DNA of 64,000 bases from Comamonas sp. (lineage in GTDB: Bacteria > Pseudomonadota > Gammaproteobacteria > Burkholderiales > Burkholderiaceae_C), in contig NZ_SPEY01000020.1 of assembly GCF_009360615.1 (NCBI RefSeq), positions 248,001 through 312,000 of the forward strand, in the 5' to 3' direction. How positions within the stretch are numbered: the first letter of the stretch is position 1; the number at the start of each line of letters is the position of its first letter. The notes beneath the pieces were generated by a model. It saw only the letters and a program-made list of their open reading frames with translations. It was not told where the DNA came from and searched no databases. This document shows, piece after piece, positions 42,454 to 52,932 of this stretch. A program made the position numbers and the translations under genes.

Positions 42454-42506
42454 GTCGTATTTCCTGGAATGGATCGAGGGGCGAAGGCCAGGCAGCGAGC
42501 CTGCCA

Positions 42507-43880
42507 TCAGATCAGTCCTTGCAGCAGCAGAACGTTGACGGACTCTCCGGGTTCCACATCGCCGCGTGCATCGTCCAGCACGATGATGCAGTCGGCCGCG
42601 ACCATGGAGCTGAGCACGCCCGAGCCTTGCGGGCCCGTGGTGCGTACGGCGGTCTGACCGTCCTCATTGCGCTCGAGCACGCCGCGCAGATATTCGGTAC
42701 GGCCCGCACGCTTGCGCAGGCGCTCGCTGCTGATGGCCTGCAGCAGCGGCACGGGGGCGCAGCGTTCGCCTGCCAGCATGGCCAGCGCCGGGCGCACAAA
42801 CATCAGAAAGCTCACCATGGCGGCCACCGGGTTGCCGGGCAGCCCCAGCAGCACTGCCGGGCGCTGGGTGGGTGACGTGCTGCTCTGCCGGAGCGAGCTG
42901 CCCGTGCCAGTCTTGATCGGGATGCCTGCTGATCGGGTCAATGAAATTCCTCCGGCGGGCGCGAGCAGGCCCACCGCCAGTGGCCGACCAGGACGCATGG
43001 CTACACGCCAGAACTGCACGGTGCCAAGGCGCTGCAGCATCGCACGGGTGTGATCGGCCTCGCCGGCGCTGATGCCGCCGCTGGTCAGCACCACATCAGC
43101 CAGGGTGGCTGCTTCACGGAGACGGTCTTCCAGCGCGCCTGGTTCATCGGGAACGGCCCCCAGGTCCAGCACATGGGCGCCCAGGCGTCGCAGCAACGCC
43201 TGCAGGCTGAAGCGGTTGCTGTCGTAAATGGCCGCCTCGCGCGGCTCGGTGCCGGGGCTCAGCAGCTCGTCGCCGGTGGAGAAATAGGCCACGCTGAGCC
43301 GGCGCCGCACACTGACCTGGCCCAGTCCCAGGCTGGCCAGCAGGCCCAGGGCGGCAGGGGTGAGGCGCTGGCCGGCCTGCAGCGCCACAGAACCTCGCTC
43401 CAGGTCTTCTCCGCGCAGGCGACGATTGGCGCCTGCGCGCAGGGCCTGGCCGTCAAACTGGATGGACTCCCCGATGGCGCTGGTCTGCTCATGGGCGACC
43501 ACCGTATCCGCTCCGGCGGGCATGACCGCTCCGGTCATGATCTTCACGCATTCGCCCGCGCCAAGTCGGCCCTGCCAGGGTGATCCGGCCCGTGCCGTCC
43601 CCGCCACACGCAACCTCAAATGCGGGCCGGGCCCCGCCTGTGCCAGTTCGCTGCCGGCAAAGGCGTAGCCGTCCATGGCGCTGTTGTCATGGGGCGGTAC
43701 GTTGACCGGGCAGATCACATCGGCAGCCAGCACACGATCCAGGGCGTCGGGCAAGGGCAGGGTCTCCACCTCGGCGACGGCACCCAGCGGCTGCAGCAAG
43801 GCTTGCAGCTGTTGCAGCACCTGGTCGGTGGTCAGCGTCGGGGCGCTGGTGGAAGCGGCGGGTTGAAAAGTCGCAGTCAT
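42507..43880 (-). CDS. moeA: Molybdopterin molybdenumtransferase MoeA
   Basis: This 457-residue protein is predicted from the ATG at 43880. Family motifs include NVPPHDNSAMDGYAF, KIMTGAVMPAGADTVV, STGDELLSPG, TSGGISAGEADH and LLGLPGNPVAAMVSF. It inserts molybdate into adenylated molybdopterin. An insert of about 30 residues, rich in Ser, Thr and Gly (around 307-337; SAGIPIKTGTGSSLRQSS), interrupts the region just before GLPGNP, where most MoeA proteins have a short loop. It forms a cofactor gene group with mobA and moaA on the same strand. Confidence 0.94.
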   Translation of the reverse strand: MTATFQPAASTSAPTLTTDQVLQQLQALLQPLGAVAEVETLPLPDALDRVLAADVICPVNVPPHDNSAMDGYAFAGSELAQAGPGPHLRLRVAGTARAGSPWQGRLGAGECVKIMTGAVMPAGADTVVAHEQTSAIGESIQFDGQALRAGANRRLRGEDLERGSVALQAGQRLTPAALGLLASLGLGQVSVRRRLSVAYFSTGDELLSPGTEPREAAIYDSNRFSLQALLRRLGAHVLDLGAVPDEPGALEDRLREAATLADVVLTSGGISAGEADHTRAMLQRLGTVQFWRVAMRPGRPLAVGLLAPAGGISLTRSAGIPIKTGTGSSLRQSSTSPTQRPAVLLGLPGNPVAAMVSFLMFVRPALAMLAGERCAPVPLLQAISSERLRKRAGRTEYLRGVLERNEDGQTAVRTTGPQGSGVLSSMVAADCIIVLDDARGDVEPGESVNVLLLQGLI

Positions 43881-43963
43881 AACAGCAAGGAAATAAACCT
43901 CATGACGGAATGCCGTCACGGGCTGCGCGGCACTTCATGCTCTAGGCTCGGGGTGCCGGTGAA

Positions 43964-44629
43964 TCAGGATGGGCGATAGGGGACGATTTGCTCCAGATCA
44001 AGCAACTGGGCCAGCGTGTTGGCGTTGCTGAAGGCCTGCTCGTCCCCGGGACGGTCAAATCGGGCCTGGGCGCAACGGTGCATGGCGGTCCAGGCGTCTA
44101 TCTTGCGGCCACCGCTGGTGATGAAGCGCGCCAGGCTGGGGGCGAGTCCGGTCTGCAGCAGGCAGAACACGGGCTGGGGACGCAGCCGTGGCGGTTGACC
44201 CGGCTGGGCATGCTCGGTATCCCAGCCATGAGCGACGACGATATCGGCATCGCCACGCGATGCCATCATATGCGCTGCCAGATCGGTAGGCAGCAGCGGC
44301 GTATCGCAAGGCACGCAAAGCAGCCATGGCGTGTGGCAGTGTTCGAGGCCGGCCATGAAGCCCGCCAACGGACCGGGGTAGTCGGGCAGGCTGTCGGCAC
44401 AGACCCTGGCATCCAGTGGCTGGCCCAGGGCGGCATAGGCCGCAGCATTGCGATTGGCATTGATGAGCAGGGGGCCGACCTGTGGGGCGAGCCGCTGCAG
44501 CGCATGCAGTGCCAGTGGCAGGCCTTGAAAGCTCTGCAGGCCTTTGTCCACGCCGCCCATGCGTGCACCGCGCCCCCCGGCCAGGACGCACCCGGTGATC
44601 TGGTCAGGAGTGATGCAGGAGTCAGCCAC
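43964..44629 (-). CDS. mobA: Molybdenum cofactor guanylyltransferase MobA
   Basis: This 221-residue protein has the nucleotide-binding motif [18 protein letters not shown] near the N-terminus, [22 protein letters not shown] and VPCDTPLLP. It joins GMP to molybdopterin to form the bis-MGD cofactor. Its start overlaps the moaA stop by eight bases, so the genes are coupled. Confidence 0.94.
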   Translation of the reverse strand: MADSCITPDQITGCVLAGGRGARMGGVDKGLQSFQGLPLALHALQRLAPQVGPLLINANRNAAAYAALGQPLDARVCADSLPDYPGPLAGFMAGLEHCHTPWLLCVPCDTPLLPTDLAAHMMASRGDADIVVAHGWDTEHAQPGQPPRLRPQPVFCLLQTGLAPSLARFITSGGRKIDAWTAMHRCAQARFDRPGDEQAFSNANTLAQLLDLEQIVPYRPS

Positions 44630-45764
44630 CGATATAGCTCATCTCGATGCGCCGACCCTGCCGAAGTGGCGTGTCATCGGGCGGCATTTCGCTGCGCAGC
44701 TGCGAGTAGCGATCGTCACGCTGCTGCCAGATAGGGGCTATGGCGGCCGCAATCTCGGCATCGCTGGCGCCGTTGCGCAGCAGGCTGCGCAAGTCCCAGC
44801 CCTGGCTGGCGAACAGACACAGGTAGAGCTGGCCTTCGGTGGACAGGCGTGCGCGGTTGCAGTCGCCGCAGAATGCCTGGGTCACACTGCTGATGACACC
44901 CACCTCACCCAGCTGCGGGTCATGTTGGCCGCGGGCATCGGCATAGCCCCAGCGCACGGCGGTCTCTCCCGGGGCGCTGGGCGCCAGCGGGATCAGCGGC
45001 AGCTCGGCGCGCAGGCGCGCTATCACCTCGTCCGAGGGCAGCACCTCGTCCATGCGCCAGCCGTTGGTGGCTCCCACGTCCATGTATTCGATGAAGCGCA
45101 GCGTGATTCCCGTGCCGCGGAAATAACGGGCCATGGGCAGGATCTGGTCGTCATTGGTGCCGCGTTTGACCACCATGTTGACCTTGATGTGCGAAAGGCC
45201 AGCGGCCTGCGCAGCCTCGATGCCGGCCAGCACATCGGTCACGGGAAAGTCCACATCGTTCATGCGCCGGAACACGGCGTCGTCCAGCCCGTCGAGGCTG
45301 ACGGTCACGCGATGCAGACCGGCGTCCTTCAGTGCGCGTGCCTTGCGCGCCAGCAGCGAGGCGTTGGTGGTCAGCGTCAGGTCCAGCGGCTGGCCGTCGG
45401 GCGTGCGCAGCCCGGCCAGCTGGGCGATGAGGGCTTCGATGTTCTTGCGCAGCAGCGGCTCGCCGCCGGTCAGGCGCAGCTTGCGCACGCCATGGGCGAC
45501 GAAAAGTCCGGCCAGACGCGTGATTTCCTCGAAGCTCAACAGCGAGCTGTGGGGCAGATATTGGTAGTTCTTGTCGAAGACTTCCTTGGGCATGCAGTAG
45601 TTGCAGCGGAAGTTGCAGCGGTCGGTGACGCTGATGCGCAGGTCGCGCAAGGGCCGTCCCCATTGATCCTGCAGCAGGCCGGTAGGGGCCTGCAGGGAGC
45701 TGGGGACGATTGCGCTGCGGGATGCCGCACGCTCATCGACCAAGGGGATCACACGTTCTGCCAT
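44622..45764 (-). CDS. moaA: GTP 3',8-cyclase MoaA
   Basis: This 380-residue protein is predicted from the ATG at 45764. It has the radical-SAM cluster motif [13 protein letters not shown], then [14 protein letters not shown] and LTTNASLL, and the C-terminal cluster cysteines in [10 protein letters not shown] and LYLCLF. It ends in the conserved SYIGG tail with the double glycine needed for activity. It makes the first molybdopterin precursor from GTP. The frame extends upstream to 46127 but that part is antisense-like filler. It is the first gene of the moaA-mobA-moeA group. Confidence 0.95.
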   Translation of the reverse strand: MAERVIPLVDERAASRSAIVPSSLQAPTGLLQDQWGRPLRDLRISVTDRCNFRCNYCMPKEVFDKNYQYLPHSSLLSFEEITRLAGLFVAHGVRKLRLTGGEPLLRKNIEALIAQLAGLRTPDGQPLDLTLTTNASLLARKARALKDAGLHRVTVSLDGLDDAVFRRMNDVDFPVTDVLAGIEAAQAAGLSHIKVNMVVKRGTNDDQILPMARYFRGTGITLRFIEYMDVGATNGWRMDEVLPSDEVIARLRAELPLIPLAPSAPGETAVRWGYADARGQHDPQLGEVGVISSVTQAFCGDCNRARLSTEGQLYLCLFASQGWDLRSLLRNGASDAEIAAAIAPIWQQRDDRYSQLRSEMPPDDTPLRQGRRIEMSYIGG

Positions 45765-45811
45765 GGGCTCGATTGTGCCGCAAGCGCGAAGCCCGGGCCG
45801 GCAGCGGGCTT

Positions 45812-45855
45812 GTTGTAGGCTATCAAAATTGATAGCTGGTAGCGCTTTGTGGTAG
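45812..45855. repeat. Interspersed repeat, copy 2 (upstream of moaA)
   Basis: CTATCAAAATTGATAG (45820-45835) has perfect seven-base arms and is followed by CTGGTAGCGCTT, the pattern shared with copies 3-5. Confidence 0.6.
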
Positions 45856-45861
45856 TGTGGA

Positions 45862-46443
45862 TCAGGCTTGTGTAGTGGTTCCCCTGAGTTGGTGAGCCTG
45901 CGGCTTCCAGTCTTTGAACTCGGGGTAGAACTCGGCCACGCCGGGGCCGCTGAAGTCCCAGCCCAGGCACTGGCCCAGATGTCGGGGGGGCAGGCCTGAT
46001 GCATTCGTGCCGAACTGGTTGTGCACGGTGTGAAACGCGGGCGTCGCCATATTGAACAGCAGCTCGCGCAGGTGCGTGCAGCCCACCACCCCGCCCAGGT
46101 GGTCGGCAATGGCGCGGCGCCAGCCACGGGCGATGCAGCAGCCCACCATCTTCTGCATGGACCTTGTGGCCTGGGGGCAGTGACCCAGGGGGTGGTCGTC
46201 CATGGCGGCTTCTATGCCATGCACCACCATGTCCGCATCGACGGTCAGGCGGATCCACATGTGGTGAATCGGCTTGCCTGCCGGCACCTTGCGGCGGCCG
46301 TGCAGCTCGATGTCATAGGTTTTCTGGTCGATCAGCTCGGCTTCCACGTCCCACATGCCGTCATCACGGGCATAGCCCCGGTATTTGACGTCGCGCATGT
46401 GGATGGGGGCTGGCGTGCGGCTGGCACTGGGAGGCAGGGGCAT
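45862..46443 (-). CDS. DUF2889 domain protein
   Basis: This 193-residue protein is predicted from the ATG at 46443. The DUF2889 pattern is clear: [50 protein letters not shown] and GCTHLRELL with conserved Cys and His. The function is unknown. The Cys/His pattern in [11 protein letters not shown] could bind metal. It stands alone between moaA and the Crp-type gene, with a repeat element on its 3' side. Confidence 0.85.
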   Translation of the reverse strand: MPLPPSASRTPAPIHMRDVKYRGYARDDGMWDVEAELIDQKTYDIELHGRRKVPAGKPIHHMWIRLTVDADMVVHGIEAAMDDHPLGHCPQATRSMQKMVGCCIARGWRRAIADHLGGVVGCTHLRELLFNMATPAFHTVHNQFGTNASGLPPRHLGQCLGWDFSGPGVAEFYPEFKDWKPQAHQLRGTTTQA

Positions 46444-46629
46444 GGGGTATCCGTTGTGATGGCGGGCGACGACGGCGGCATGTCGGAACGAGGCTGGACC
46501 GCCCGCGAAGATCTTGAATCGGGTCTGGCGTGTCAGACCCGATTTCATTATCAAAGAGATAGCAGGCTTGTCCAGCACCGAGCGGACAGCGGGCAGCAAG
46601 GAAACGGTTCCGAGCCCTGTGGCAAGCGC

Positions 46630-47484
46630 CTAGCTGCTCGTGGGTATCTGTCCGGTGAGTGCTGCGGCCTTGAGGGCGGCCAGGTCGAGAACTTCCAGCT
46701 TGCCGCGACGCAGTTGCAGCCAGCCGGCCTGCTGCAGCTCCTGCAGGATCTGGTTGGTGGTCTGGCGTGACAGGCCCAGCATGCGCGCAATCTGTTCCTG
46801 CGACACCGCCAGCTCGCGGTGGGTGCGCATGCGGTCGGCCCATTGCTCGTGGCCCATGGCCATCTGCACCAGGCGGCACATCACACGCTGCGGTGCAGGC
46901 AGCACGGTCTGCTCCTCCAGCGCAATCAGGCTGGCGCGCAGCTTGTGGGTCAGCAGCAGGGCCATGTGGCGCCAGCAATGCGGGTTGGCATCCAGCCATT
47001 CGTGCAGTGGCGTTATCGGGATATGCAGCAGTGCGCAGGCGGTGTTGGCGCAGGCATCGTGGGTTCGGGGCTCGCCATCGAAGAGGGCGATCTCGCCCAG
47101 CCAGCTCGGCGGCTCGATCAAGGTCAGCAAGGCCGTGCGCGTGTTTTCCTGGAGAGCGGCCGTGCCGGAGATGCTGAGCGAGCCCCTGGCCACCGCATAC
47201 AGGCCGCAGGGGGCGTCGCCGCGGCGAAACAGCCATTCGCCGGCGGCCAGCAGCCTTGGTTGGGCCAGTTGCTGCATCTGGGCGGTCAACTCCAGCGGCA
47301 GGGAACGGAACCAGCGGCCGGCCTGCACGATGGCCCAGAGGTCAATGGCGTTGACATGCTCGAAGCTGCCGCGCTTGCGTGCAGGGGGCACTGAGGCCAG
47401 TGCAGGCCTGGGTGAGGGGGTTAGCGCTTGTGTCGGTGGCATGACAGACGGCAAGGTTGATGCTGCGCCACCATGCTCGGACAA
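46630..47484 (-). CDS. Crp/Fnr family transcriptional regulator
   Basis: This 284-residue protein has an N-terminal cyclic-nucleotide-binding-type domain (about 60-170; GEWLFRRGDAPCGLYAVARG, WLGEIALFDGEPRTH) and a C-terminal Crp-type winged helix (about 225-280; VSQEQIARMLGLSRQTTNQI, LQQAGWLQLRRGKLEVLD). There are no N-terminal cysteines of the FNR type, so it is not an oxygen-sensing iron-sulfur protein. The N-terminal 35 residues are low in complexity, and a start at the ATG at 47442 is also possible. It is divergent from the Mpo1-like gene. Confidence 0.9.
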   Translation of the reverse strand: MSEHGGAASTLPSVMPPTQALTPSPRPALASVPPARKRGSFEHVNAIDLWAIVQAGRWFRSLPLELTAQMQQLAQPRLLAAGEWLFRRGDAPCGLYAVARGSLSISGTAALQENTRTALLTLIEPPSWLGEIALFDGEPRTHDACANTACALLHIPITPLHEWLDANPHCWRHMALLLTHKLRASLIALEEQTVLPAPQRVMCRLVQMAMGHEQWADRMRTHRELAVSQEQIARMLGLSRQTTNQILQELQQAGWLQLRRGKLEVLDLAALKAAALTGQIPTSS

Positions 47485-47503
47485 GCGACCCGGAGATACA
47501 GCG

Positions 47504-48028
47504 ATGAAAACCCTAATCGATCAACTGTCCGGCTACGCCGGCTACCACCGCGACCCGCGCAATATCCTCACGCACTACATCGGCGTGCCCATGATCATGC
47601 AGGCGGTGATCATTCTGCTGGCCAGGCCGCAATGGCTTGTGCCGGGTGGCATCCCGGTCTCCCTGGCCCTGCTGGCAGCGGTTGCCGCCGCAGTGTATTA
47701 CTGGCGGCTGGACGGTCGCTACGGCCTGTTCATGAGCCTGGTGCTGGTCTCCATGCTGGTGCTGGCCACTCCTGTCGCCGTACAGCCCCTGGGCGACTGG
47801 CTTGCCTGGGGGCTGGGCCTGTTCGTGCTCGGGTGGGTGATCCAGTTTGTCGGTCACTACTGGGAGGGGCGCAAGCCCGCGTTTCTGGACGACGTGACGG
47901 GACTGGTGATTGGTCCGCTGTTCGTGGCTGCCGAGCTGGGCTTTGCGCTGGGGCTGCGCAAGGAGGTGCAGACGGCCGTGGAGATGCGCTGCGGCCCCGT
48001 ACGTCGCCGACAGCCCCTGAGTCCGTGA
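47504..48028 (+). CDS. Mpo1-like (DUF962) membrane protein
   Basis: This 174-residue protein is predicted from the ATG at 47504, with CGGAGA upstream. It has four or more membrane segments and the family histidines in YAGYHRDPRNILTHYIGVP and VIQFVGHYWEGRKPAF. Yeast Mpo1 is an iron-dependent dioxygenase that breaks down 2-hydroxy fatty acids, and bacterial relatives may act on lipids in the same way. It is divergent from the Crp-type regulator. Confidence 0.88.
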   Translation: MKTLIDQLSGYAGYHRDPRNILTHYIGVPMIMQAVIILLARPQWLVPGGIPVSLALLAAVAAAVYYWRLDGRYGLFMSLVLVSMLVLATPVAVQPLGDWLAWGLGLFVLGWVIQFVGHYWEGRKPAFLDDVTGLVIGPLFVAAELGFALGLRKEVQTAVEMRCGPVRRRQPLSP

Positions 48029-48251
48029 GGCCCTTTTCCCGGCGCATGAAGCGTTGACGGGAAAGGACGGAAAGCCTGCTTGATGCGCATTCATGGCGGT
48101 GCCGCCTGCCCGGAATACACCGCAGCGGGCCCCGCTTTCGAGCCTGTAATGCCAGCGTTAGGGTCATGCGCCTAAAATCACGGGCTGACCCTCAGATGCC
48201 GATGCTCAGTTGGCTCTGGCGGGGCTTTTTGTATTACTTCTCCCAACCATC

Positions 48252-48779
48252 ATGTCTCTGAACAATGTGACCCCCGGCTCCAAGACGCCTGAAGTCTTCA
48301 ACGTCGTCATCGAAATCTCGGCCAACTCGGCTCCCGTGAAGTACGAAGTGGACAAGGAATCCGGCTGCCTGTTCGTGGACCGTTTCCTGGGCACTGCCAT
48401 GCACTACCCCGTGAACTACGGCTACGTGCCCCAGACCCTGTCGGGCGACGGCGACCCCGTGGACGTGCTGGTGATGACTCCCTTCCCCCTGCCCAGCGGC
48501 GTGGTGGTGCCCTGCCGTGCCATCGGCATTCTGGAGATGGAAGACGAGTCCGGCGTCGACGGCAAGGTTCTGGCTGTTCCCACACAGAAGCTGCTGCCTT
48601 CCTACGACAAGATCAACCACCTCAGCGATATCCATGAGCTGACCCTGCAGCAGATCGCCCACTTCTTCGAGCACTACAAGGATCTGGAAAAGGGCAAGTG
48701 GGTCAAGGTTCTGGGCTGGAAGGGCGTGGACGCGGCACACAAGGAAATCGTGGACGGTATCGCCAACTACAAGGGCTGA
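48252..48779 (+). CDS. ppa: Inorganic pyrophosphatase, type I
   Basis: This 175-residue protein is predicted from the ATG at 48252. It has the signature [15 protein letters not shown] with the metal-binding aspartates, [17 protein letters not shown] and [20 protein letters not shown]. It hydrolyses pyrophosphate in the cytoplasm and so drives biosynthetic reactions. About 220 bases separate it from the preceding gene, with no other gene seen. Confidence 0.96.
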   Translation: MSLNNVTPGSKTPEVFNVVIEISANSAPVKYEVDKESGCLFVDRFLGTAMHYPVNYGYVPQTLSGDGDPVDVLVMTPFPLPSGVVVPCRAIGILEMEDESGVDGKVLAVPTQKLLPSYDKINHLSDIHELTLQQIAHFFEHYKDLEKGKWVKVLGWKGVDAAHKEIVDGIANYKG

Positions 48780-48788
48780 TCCAAACTA

Positions 48789-48812
48789 GTAAAGGGTCTC
48801 TAACCTTTACTT
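48789..48812 (+). terminator. Hairpin after ppa
   Basis: GTAAAGG and CCTTTAC form a seven-base stem ten bases after the ppa stop, followed by TT only. Confidence 0.45.
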
Positions 48813-48917
48813 GCAGAGAAGCCTCTCTGTCTGCATCTATACAATTTGAAACGCACCCGGCGGATCTCGCTTGGTGCGTTTTTTCTTGCCTGTATCGATA
48901 AATACGAGGGGATGCGC

Positions 48918-50681
48918 ATGAGTTGGAAGATTTCAGACTGGCGCGTGGGGACCAAGTTGGGCATCAGCTTCACCGCGCTGGTGCTTCTTTCTGGATTGCT
49001 CGGGCTGGTGGCCTGGTTGCAGCTATCCAGCATTCATGCAGCAGGCCGCGAGGTATCGGAGGTGGCGCTGCCCAGCGTCTACAACGCGGCTTCCATGCGC
49101 TCCGAGTACAACCGCCTGCGCCGGCATGAGGCGGGAATCGCTACCTCACGCACCCTGGTCGAGATCGAGGGCTATGAGCAGCAGATCCAGCAGCGTCTGA
49201 AAACCATCGGCGAGCAGGAGAAAGTGGTCAATGACCTGATTGCCAGCCAGCCGCTGCGCGAGGCCTACGAGGGTTATCAGGCCAACAAGGCGAACTACCT
49301 GAAACTGCACCAGCAATTGCTGGCGCGGGCCCGTGACGGCGACTACAACACCGTGGACAGCCAGGCCGGCATGGCCGACGAACTGGGCCTTTTCTTCGCG
49401 GGGCTGTCCGAGCAGGCCTTCAGTCAGCTGGCGGAAAGCACGGGCAAGCTGATGGCGCTGCAACTTGAGAGTGCGGCACAGGCCCAGCAGGCCGAGAAAT
49501 CCAGTTTCGAGCTGGCCCGCTACTGGCTGCTTGGCACGCTGGCGCTGGTGGTGCTGTTTGCCGCAGTAGTCGGCATTGCGATGACACGCGCCATCACGGC
49601 GCCCGTGGCCACGGCCGTTGAGCTGGCCCAGGCCGTGGCTGCCGGCAAGCTGGGCACGGTGGTGAAAAACCAGCGCCGCGATGAGATGGGATTACTGCTC
49701 AACGCGCTGGAGGACATGCGTCGCCAGTTGTCCTCCGTGGTCCAGGACGTGCGCGGCAATGCCCATGGCGTGGCCCTGGCGTCCAGCGAGATTGCGCAGG
49801 GCAATGCCGATCTTTCATCGCGCACCGAAAGCCAGGCCAGTGCTCTGGAGGAGACGGCGGCTTCCATGGAGCAACTGGGCTCCACCGTGCGTCAGAATGC
49901 CGATAACGCCCAGACCGCCAATCAGATGGCCAGGAACGCCTCCGATGTCGCGGGTCGCGGGGGCGCCGTGGTGGCCCAGGTGGTGGACACCATGAAGGGT
50001 ATCAACGACAGCAGCCGCCAGATAGCCGACATCATCGGCGTCATCGACTCGATTGCCTTCCAGACCAATATCCTGGCCCTGAATGCAGCCGTGGAGGCGG
50101 CCCGAGCGGGCGAGCAGGGGCGTGGCTTTGCCGTGGTGGCAGGCGAGGTCCGTACGCTGGCCCAGCGCAGCGCCGAAGCTGCCAAGGAAATCAAGCAGCT
50201 CATTCATGCCAGCGTGGAGCGCGTGGAGCAAGGCTCTCAACTGGTGGACAAGGCCGGTGCCACCATGGCGGAAATTGTGACGGCCATCGGCCGGGTGACG
50301 GACATCATGGGCGAGATCAGCGCCGCCAGCCGTGAGCAAAGCCAGGGCGTCGCCCAGGTCGGCGAAGCGATCACCCAGATGGACCAGGCCACGCAGCAGA
50401 ACGCCGCCCTGGTGGAGGAGAGTGCGGCGGCAGCCGATTCCCTGCAACGCCAGGCCAAGGCATTGGTCGATTCAGTGGCGATTTTCCAGCTCGGCAATCA
50501 GGCTCCGGGCTTTGCGGCTGCGGCTTTGCGCAGCCGGGCGGAACCCTCGGAATCGACAGCGGCCAGGGCCGCCAAGGGGGCGAGCCCCGGGGTCTCGGTC
50601 TTGGCCGGCCAGGGGCCGGGCAAGGCCGTGTCTGCGGCCCAGCCCGCTTTGAGAGGTGATCAGGACTGGGAGCAGTTCTGA
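48918..50681 (+). CDS. Methyl-accepting chemotaxis protein
   Basis: This 587-residue protein is predicted from the ATG at 48918, six bases after GAGGGG. Membrane segments are at about 12-35 and 198-222, with a helical periplasmic sensor domain of four-helix-bundle type between. A HAMP domain and the signalling hairpin follow ([20 protein letters not shown], then [20 protein letters not shown]). It ends in DWEQF, a CheR-type tether. It transmits ligand binding to CheA. The ligand is not predictable by eye. A second, similar receptor gene follows. Confidence 0.95.
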   Translation: MSWKISDWRVGTKLGISFTALVLLSGLLGLVAWLQLSSIHAAGREVSEVALPSVYNAASMRSEYNRLRRHEAGIATSRTLVEIEGYEQQIQQRLKTIGEQEKVVNDLIASQPLREAYEGYQANKANYLKLHQQLLARARDGDYNTVDSQAGMADELGLFFAGLSEQAFSQLAESTGKLMALQLESAAQAQQAEKSSFELARYWLLGTLALVVLFAAVVGIAMTRAITAPVATAVELAQAVAAGKLGTVVKNQRRDEMGLLLNALEDMRRQLSSVVQDVRGNAHGVALASSEIAQGNADLSSRTESQASALEETAASMEQLGSTVRQNADNAQTANQMARNASDVAGRGGAVVAQVVDTMKGINDSSRQIADIIGVIDSIAFQTNILALNAAVEAARAGEQGRGFAVVAGEVRTLAQRSAEAAKEIKQLIHASVERVEQGSQLVDKAGATMAEIVTAIGRVTDIMGEISAASREQSQGVAQVGEAITQMDQATQQNAALVEESAAAADSLQRQAKALVDSVAIFQLGNQAPGFAAAALRSRAEPSESTAARAAKGASPGVSVLAGQGPGKAVSAAQPALRGDQDWEQF

Positions 50682-50709
50682 GGTAGTGCCGGTTCTCATG
50701 ATTTTTTCC

Positions 50710-50744
50710 AAACCCCGATAGCGAGCGCTGTCGGGGTTTTTTTT
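50710..50744 (+). terminator. Terminator after the first chemotaxis receptor gene
   Basis: ACCCCGA and TCGGGGT pair around a GC-rich loop and are followed by eight Ts. Confidence 0.9.
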
Positions 50745-51106
50745 CGAGCTTTCTCCAAACTGTCTTGATATTGATCAAGAAGAAGGGTGGCTTGGTGCTT
50801 TTTCAAGGCTATGTATATCGTGGCGGCATCGAGAATCCCTGGTTGCGGTCATTGGTAACTTCTAGTAACCGTGGTGATGTCGGTGGCGGCCTACGCGGTT
50901 GTAGGCTCTTGTGGATAGGCAGGAAATATGAAACTGGAAACAATTGAAAACACATAAACAGGTATCCGGTTCATGCCATCTCTTGTAAGCCATTCAAAGA
51001 GATATTTTCCGATCGGTAATAAGAACTGAGTTCGTGAGCTTCGCAGGCGTGGATTCAGCAGTAGTATTTATAAATAACTAATTGGTAATAGAGGGGGGTG
51101 CAATCA
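50745..51106. other. Long leader of the second chemotaxis receptor gene
   Basis: About 360 bases without a supported gene. It contains a perfect FNR/Anr-type dyad at 50765-50778, and its second half is AT-richer than the surroundings (50930-51090), as expected of a promoter region. The ribosome site GAGGGGGG lies at about 51090. Confidence 0.6.
50765..50778. promoter_or_regulatory. FNR/Anr-type box
   Basis: TTGATATTGATCAA is a perfect match to the TTGAT-N4-ATCAA consensus. It lies 21 bases past the previous terminator and about 330 bases before the next start codon. Confidence 0.6.
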
Positions 51107-52873
51107 ATGAAAAGCATCAAAATCTCCACGCGGATTCTCGGCACGTTCGGGATTCTGGTCGTGCTGCTGGTTGTGGTGGTCGCCATGGCTTTGCTGCAGC
51201 TGCGCTCCATGCGCTCCAGTGCGGAAATCATTACCGGCAATGCCTTGCCCAGTGTGGAGGTGATCAATACCCTCAATACCGATCTGGCGCGCACCCGCTT
51301 GCTCGAATTACGGCATGTCAATAATGACGATCCAGCTTATATGGCTCAGGTGGAAAACCAGTTCGAGCAACTGCAAAGACATCTGGCAGAGGCAAAAAAG
51401 CTCTATGAGCCGCTAATCGTCACCGCCGAGGAGCGCGAGATCTACGCGCAGTTCCTGCGGGAGCGGGAGCGTTATGTCGAATTGAACAAGCAACTGTTCG
51501 AGGTGTCGCGTCAGGGTGACAAGGAGCAGGCCAAGCAGCTGCTGGGAGGTGAATCCCTCAAGCTGTATGACCAGTCTTCGGCAACACTGCAAAAACTGAT
51601 CAAGTTCAACAGCGATGTGGCGAGGACCGAGACGCTGGCTTCGGAGAGCGTTTACGACCGCGCAGTGAGCTTGCTGGTCCTGGCTGCAACGATTTCCGTG
51701 CTGGTCGCCCTGGGCGCTGGCATCTGGCTGGTGCGTTCCATCCGTGCGCCGCTGGAGCAGGCCGTGCAGGCCGCCGACCGCGTGGCCAATGGGGATCTCA
51801 GTGGCGTCATTCGCGTGGAGCGAGAAGATGAAACCGGTCGCCTGCTGGGTGCCCTGGAGCGCATGCAGAGCAGCCTGGTGCAGACCGTGCGCACGGTACG
51901 CCAGAACGCGGAAGGCGTGGCCTCGGCCAGCTCCCAGATCGCTTCGGGCAATGCCGATCTGTCCAGCCGCACCGAGGAGCAGGCCAGCGCACTGGAGGAA
52001 ACCGCTGCCTCCATGGAGGAGCTGGGCTCCACCGTGCGCCAGAACGCCGACAACGCGCGTGCAGCCAATCAGATGGCGGTGAATGCTTCCCAGGTAGCCG
52101 CGCAGGGCGGAGCCGTAGTGGCCGAGGTGGTGGAGACCATGAAAGGCATCAACCACAGCAGCCAGCAGATTGCCGACATCATCACCGTCATCGACTCCAT
52201 CGCCTTCCAGACCAATATCCTGGCGCTGAATGCGGCCGTGGAAGCGGCACGCGCCGGCGAGCAGGGCCGAGGTTTTGCCGTGGTGGCGGGCGAGGTGCGC
52301 ACGCTGGCCCAGCGCAGCGCCGAGGCTGCCAAGGAAATCAAGGCCTTGATCAGCACCAGCGTGCAGCGGGTGGAGCAAGGCACGCAGCTGGTGGACAAGG
52401 CCGGCGCGACCATGGCCGACATCGTGTCGGCGATCAGCCGCGTGACGGATCTGATGACCGAAATCAGTGCCGCCAGCCAGGAGCAGAGCCAGGGTGTGGC
52501 GCAGGTGGGCGAGGCGGTCACGCAGATGGATCAGACGACGCAGCAGAATGCGGCGCTGGTCGAGGAAAGCGCCGCCGCCGCCGGTGCGCTGCGCAAACAG
52601 GCCCAGGACCTGGTACAGGCGGTAGCGGTGTTTCAGCTGCCGGCGGCTGCCTCGCATGAGCAGGCGCCGAAGACGCTCTCGCGTCCCGGCGCTCCAGCCA
52701 AGGCCCCGGTCGCCGCTCCTGCGCGCCCGGCCCCTGAGCGGCGCGTGGCGGCCCAGCCAGCACCCAGGCAGGTGGCTCCACGGTCGTTGATGGGCGCATC
52801 CATGGCCGGCGAGCCGGCTGCGCGCAATGCGCCGAAGTCGCCGCTGAACGAGGATGACTGGGAAACGTTCTGA
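51107..52873 (+). CDS. Methyl-accepting chemotaxis protein
   Basis: This 588-residue protein is predicted from the ATG at 51107, preceded by a strong GAGGGGGG site. Membrane segments are at about 10-32 and 188-212, with a Tar/Tsr-like helical ligand domain between. HAMP and a signalling hairpin nearly identical to that of the previous gene follow. It ends in DDWETF, close to the NWETF tether of E. coli Tsr. The two receptors are paralogs that differ mainly in the sensor domain, so they probably detect different ligands. The FNR-type box upstream suggests oxygen-dependent expression. Confidence 0.95.
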   Translation: MKSIKISTRILGTFGILVVLLVVVVAMALLQLRSMRSSAEIITGNALPSVEVINTLNTDLARTRLLELRHVNNDDPAYMAQVENQFEQLQRHLAEAKKLYEPLIVTAEEREIYAQFLRERERYVELNKQLFEVSRQGDKEQAKQLLGGESLKLYDQSSATLQKLIKFNSDVARTETLASESVYDRAVSLLVLAATISVLVALGAGIWLVRSIRAPLEQAVQAADRVANGDLSGVIRVEREDETGRLLGALERMQSSLVQTVRTVRQNAEGVASASSQIASGNADLSSRTEEQASALEETAASMEELGSTVRQNADNARAANQMAVNASQVAAQGGAVVAEVVETMKGINHSSQQIADIITVIDSIAFQTNILALNAAVEAARAGEQGRGFAVVAGEVRTLAQRSAEAAKEIKALISTSVQRVEQGTQLVDKAGATMADIVSAISRVTDLMTEISAASQEQSQGVAQVGEAVTQMDQTTQQNAALVEESAAAAGALRKQAQDLVQAVAVFQLPAAASHEQAPKTLSRPGAPAKAPVAAPARPAPERRVAAQPAPRQVAPRSLMGASMAGEPAARNAPKSPLNEDDWETF

Positions 52874-52897
52874 GCGTGTGACAGACCCCGGGATTCC

Positions 52898-52922
52898 AGG
52901 CCGCTGCAAAGCGGCCTTTTTT
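52898..52922 (+). terminator. Terminator after the second chemotaxis receptor gene
   Basis: AGGCCGC and GCGGCCT pair around a short loop and are followed by a T run. Confidence 0.88.
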
Positions 52923-52932
52923 GTCTCCGTCT

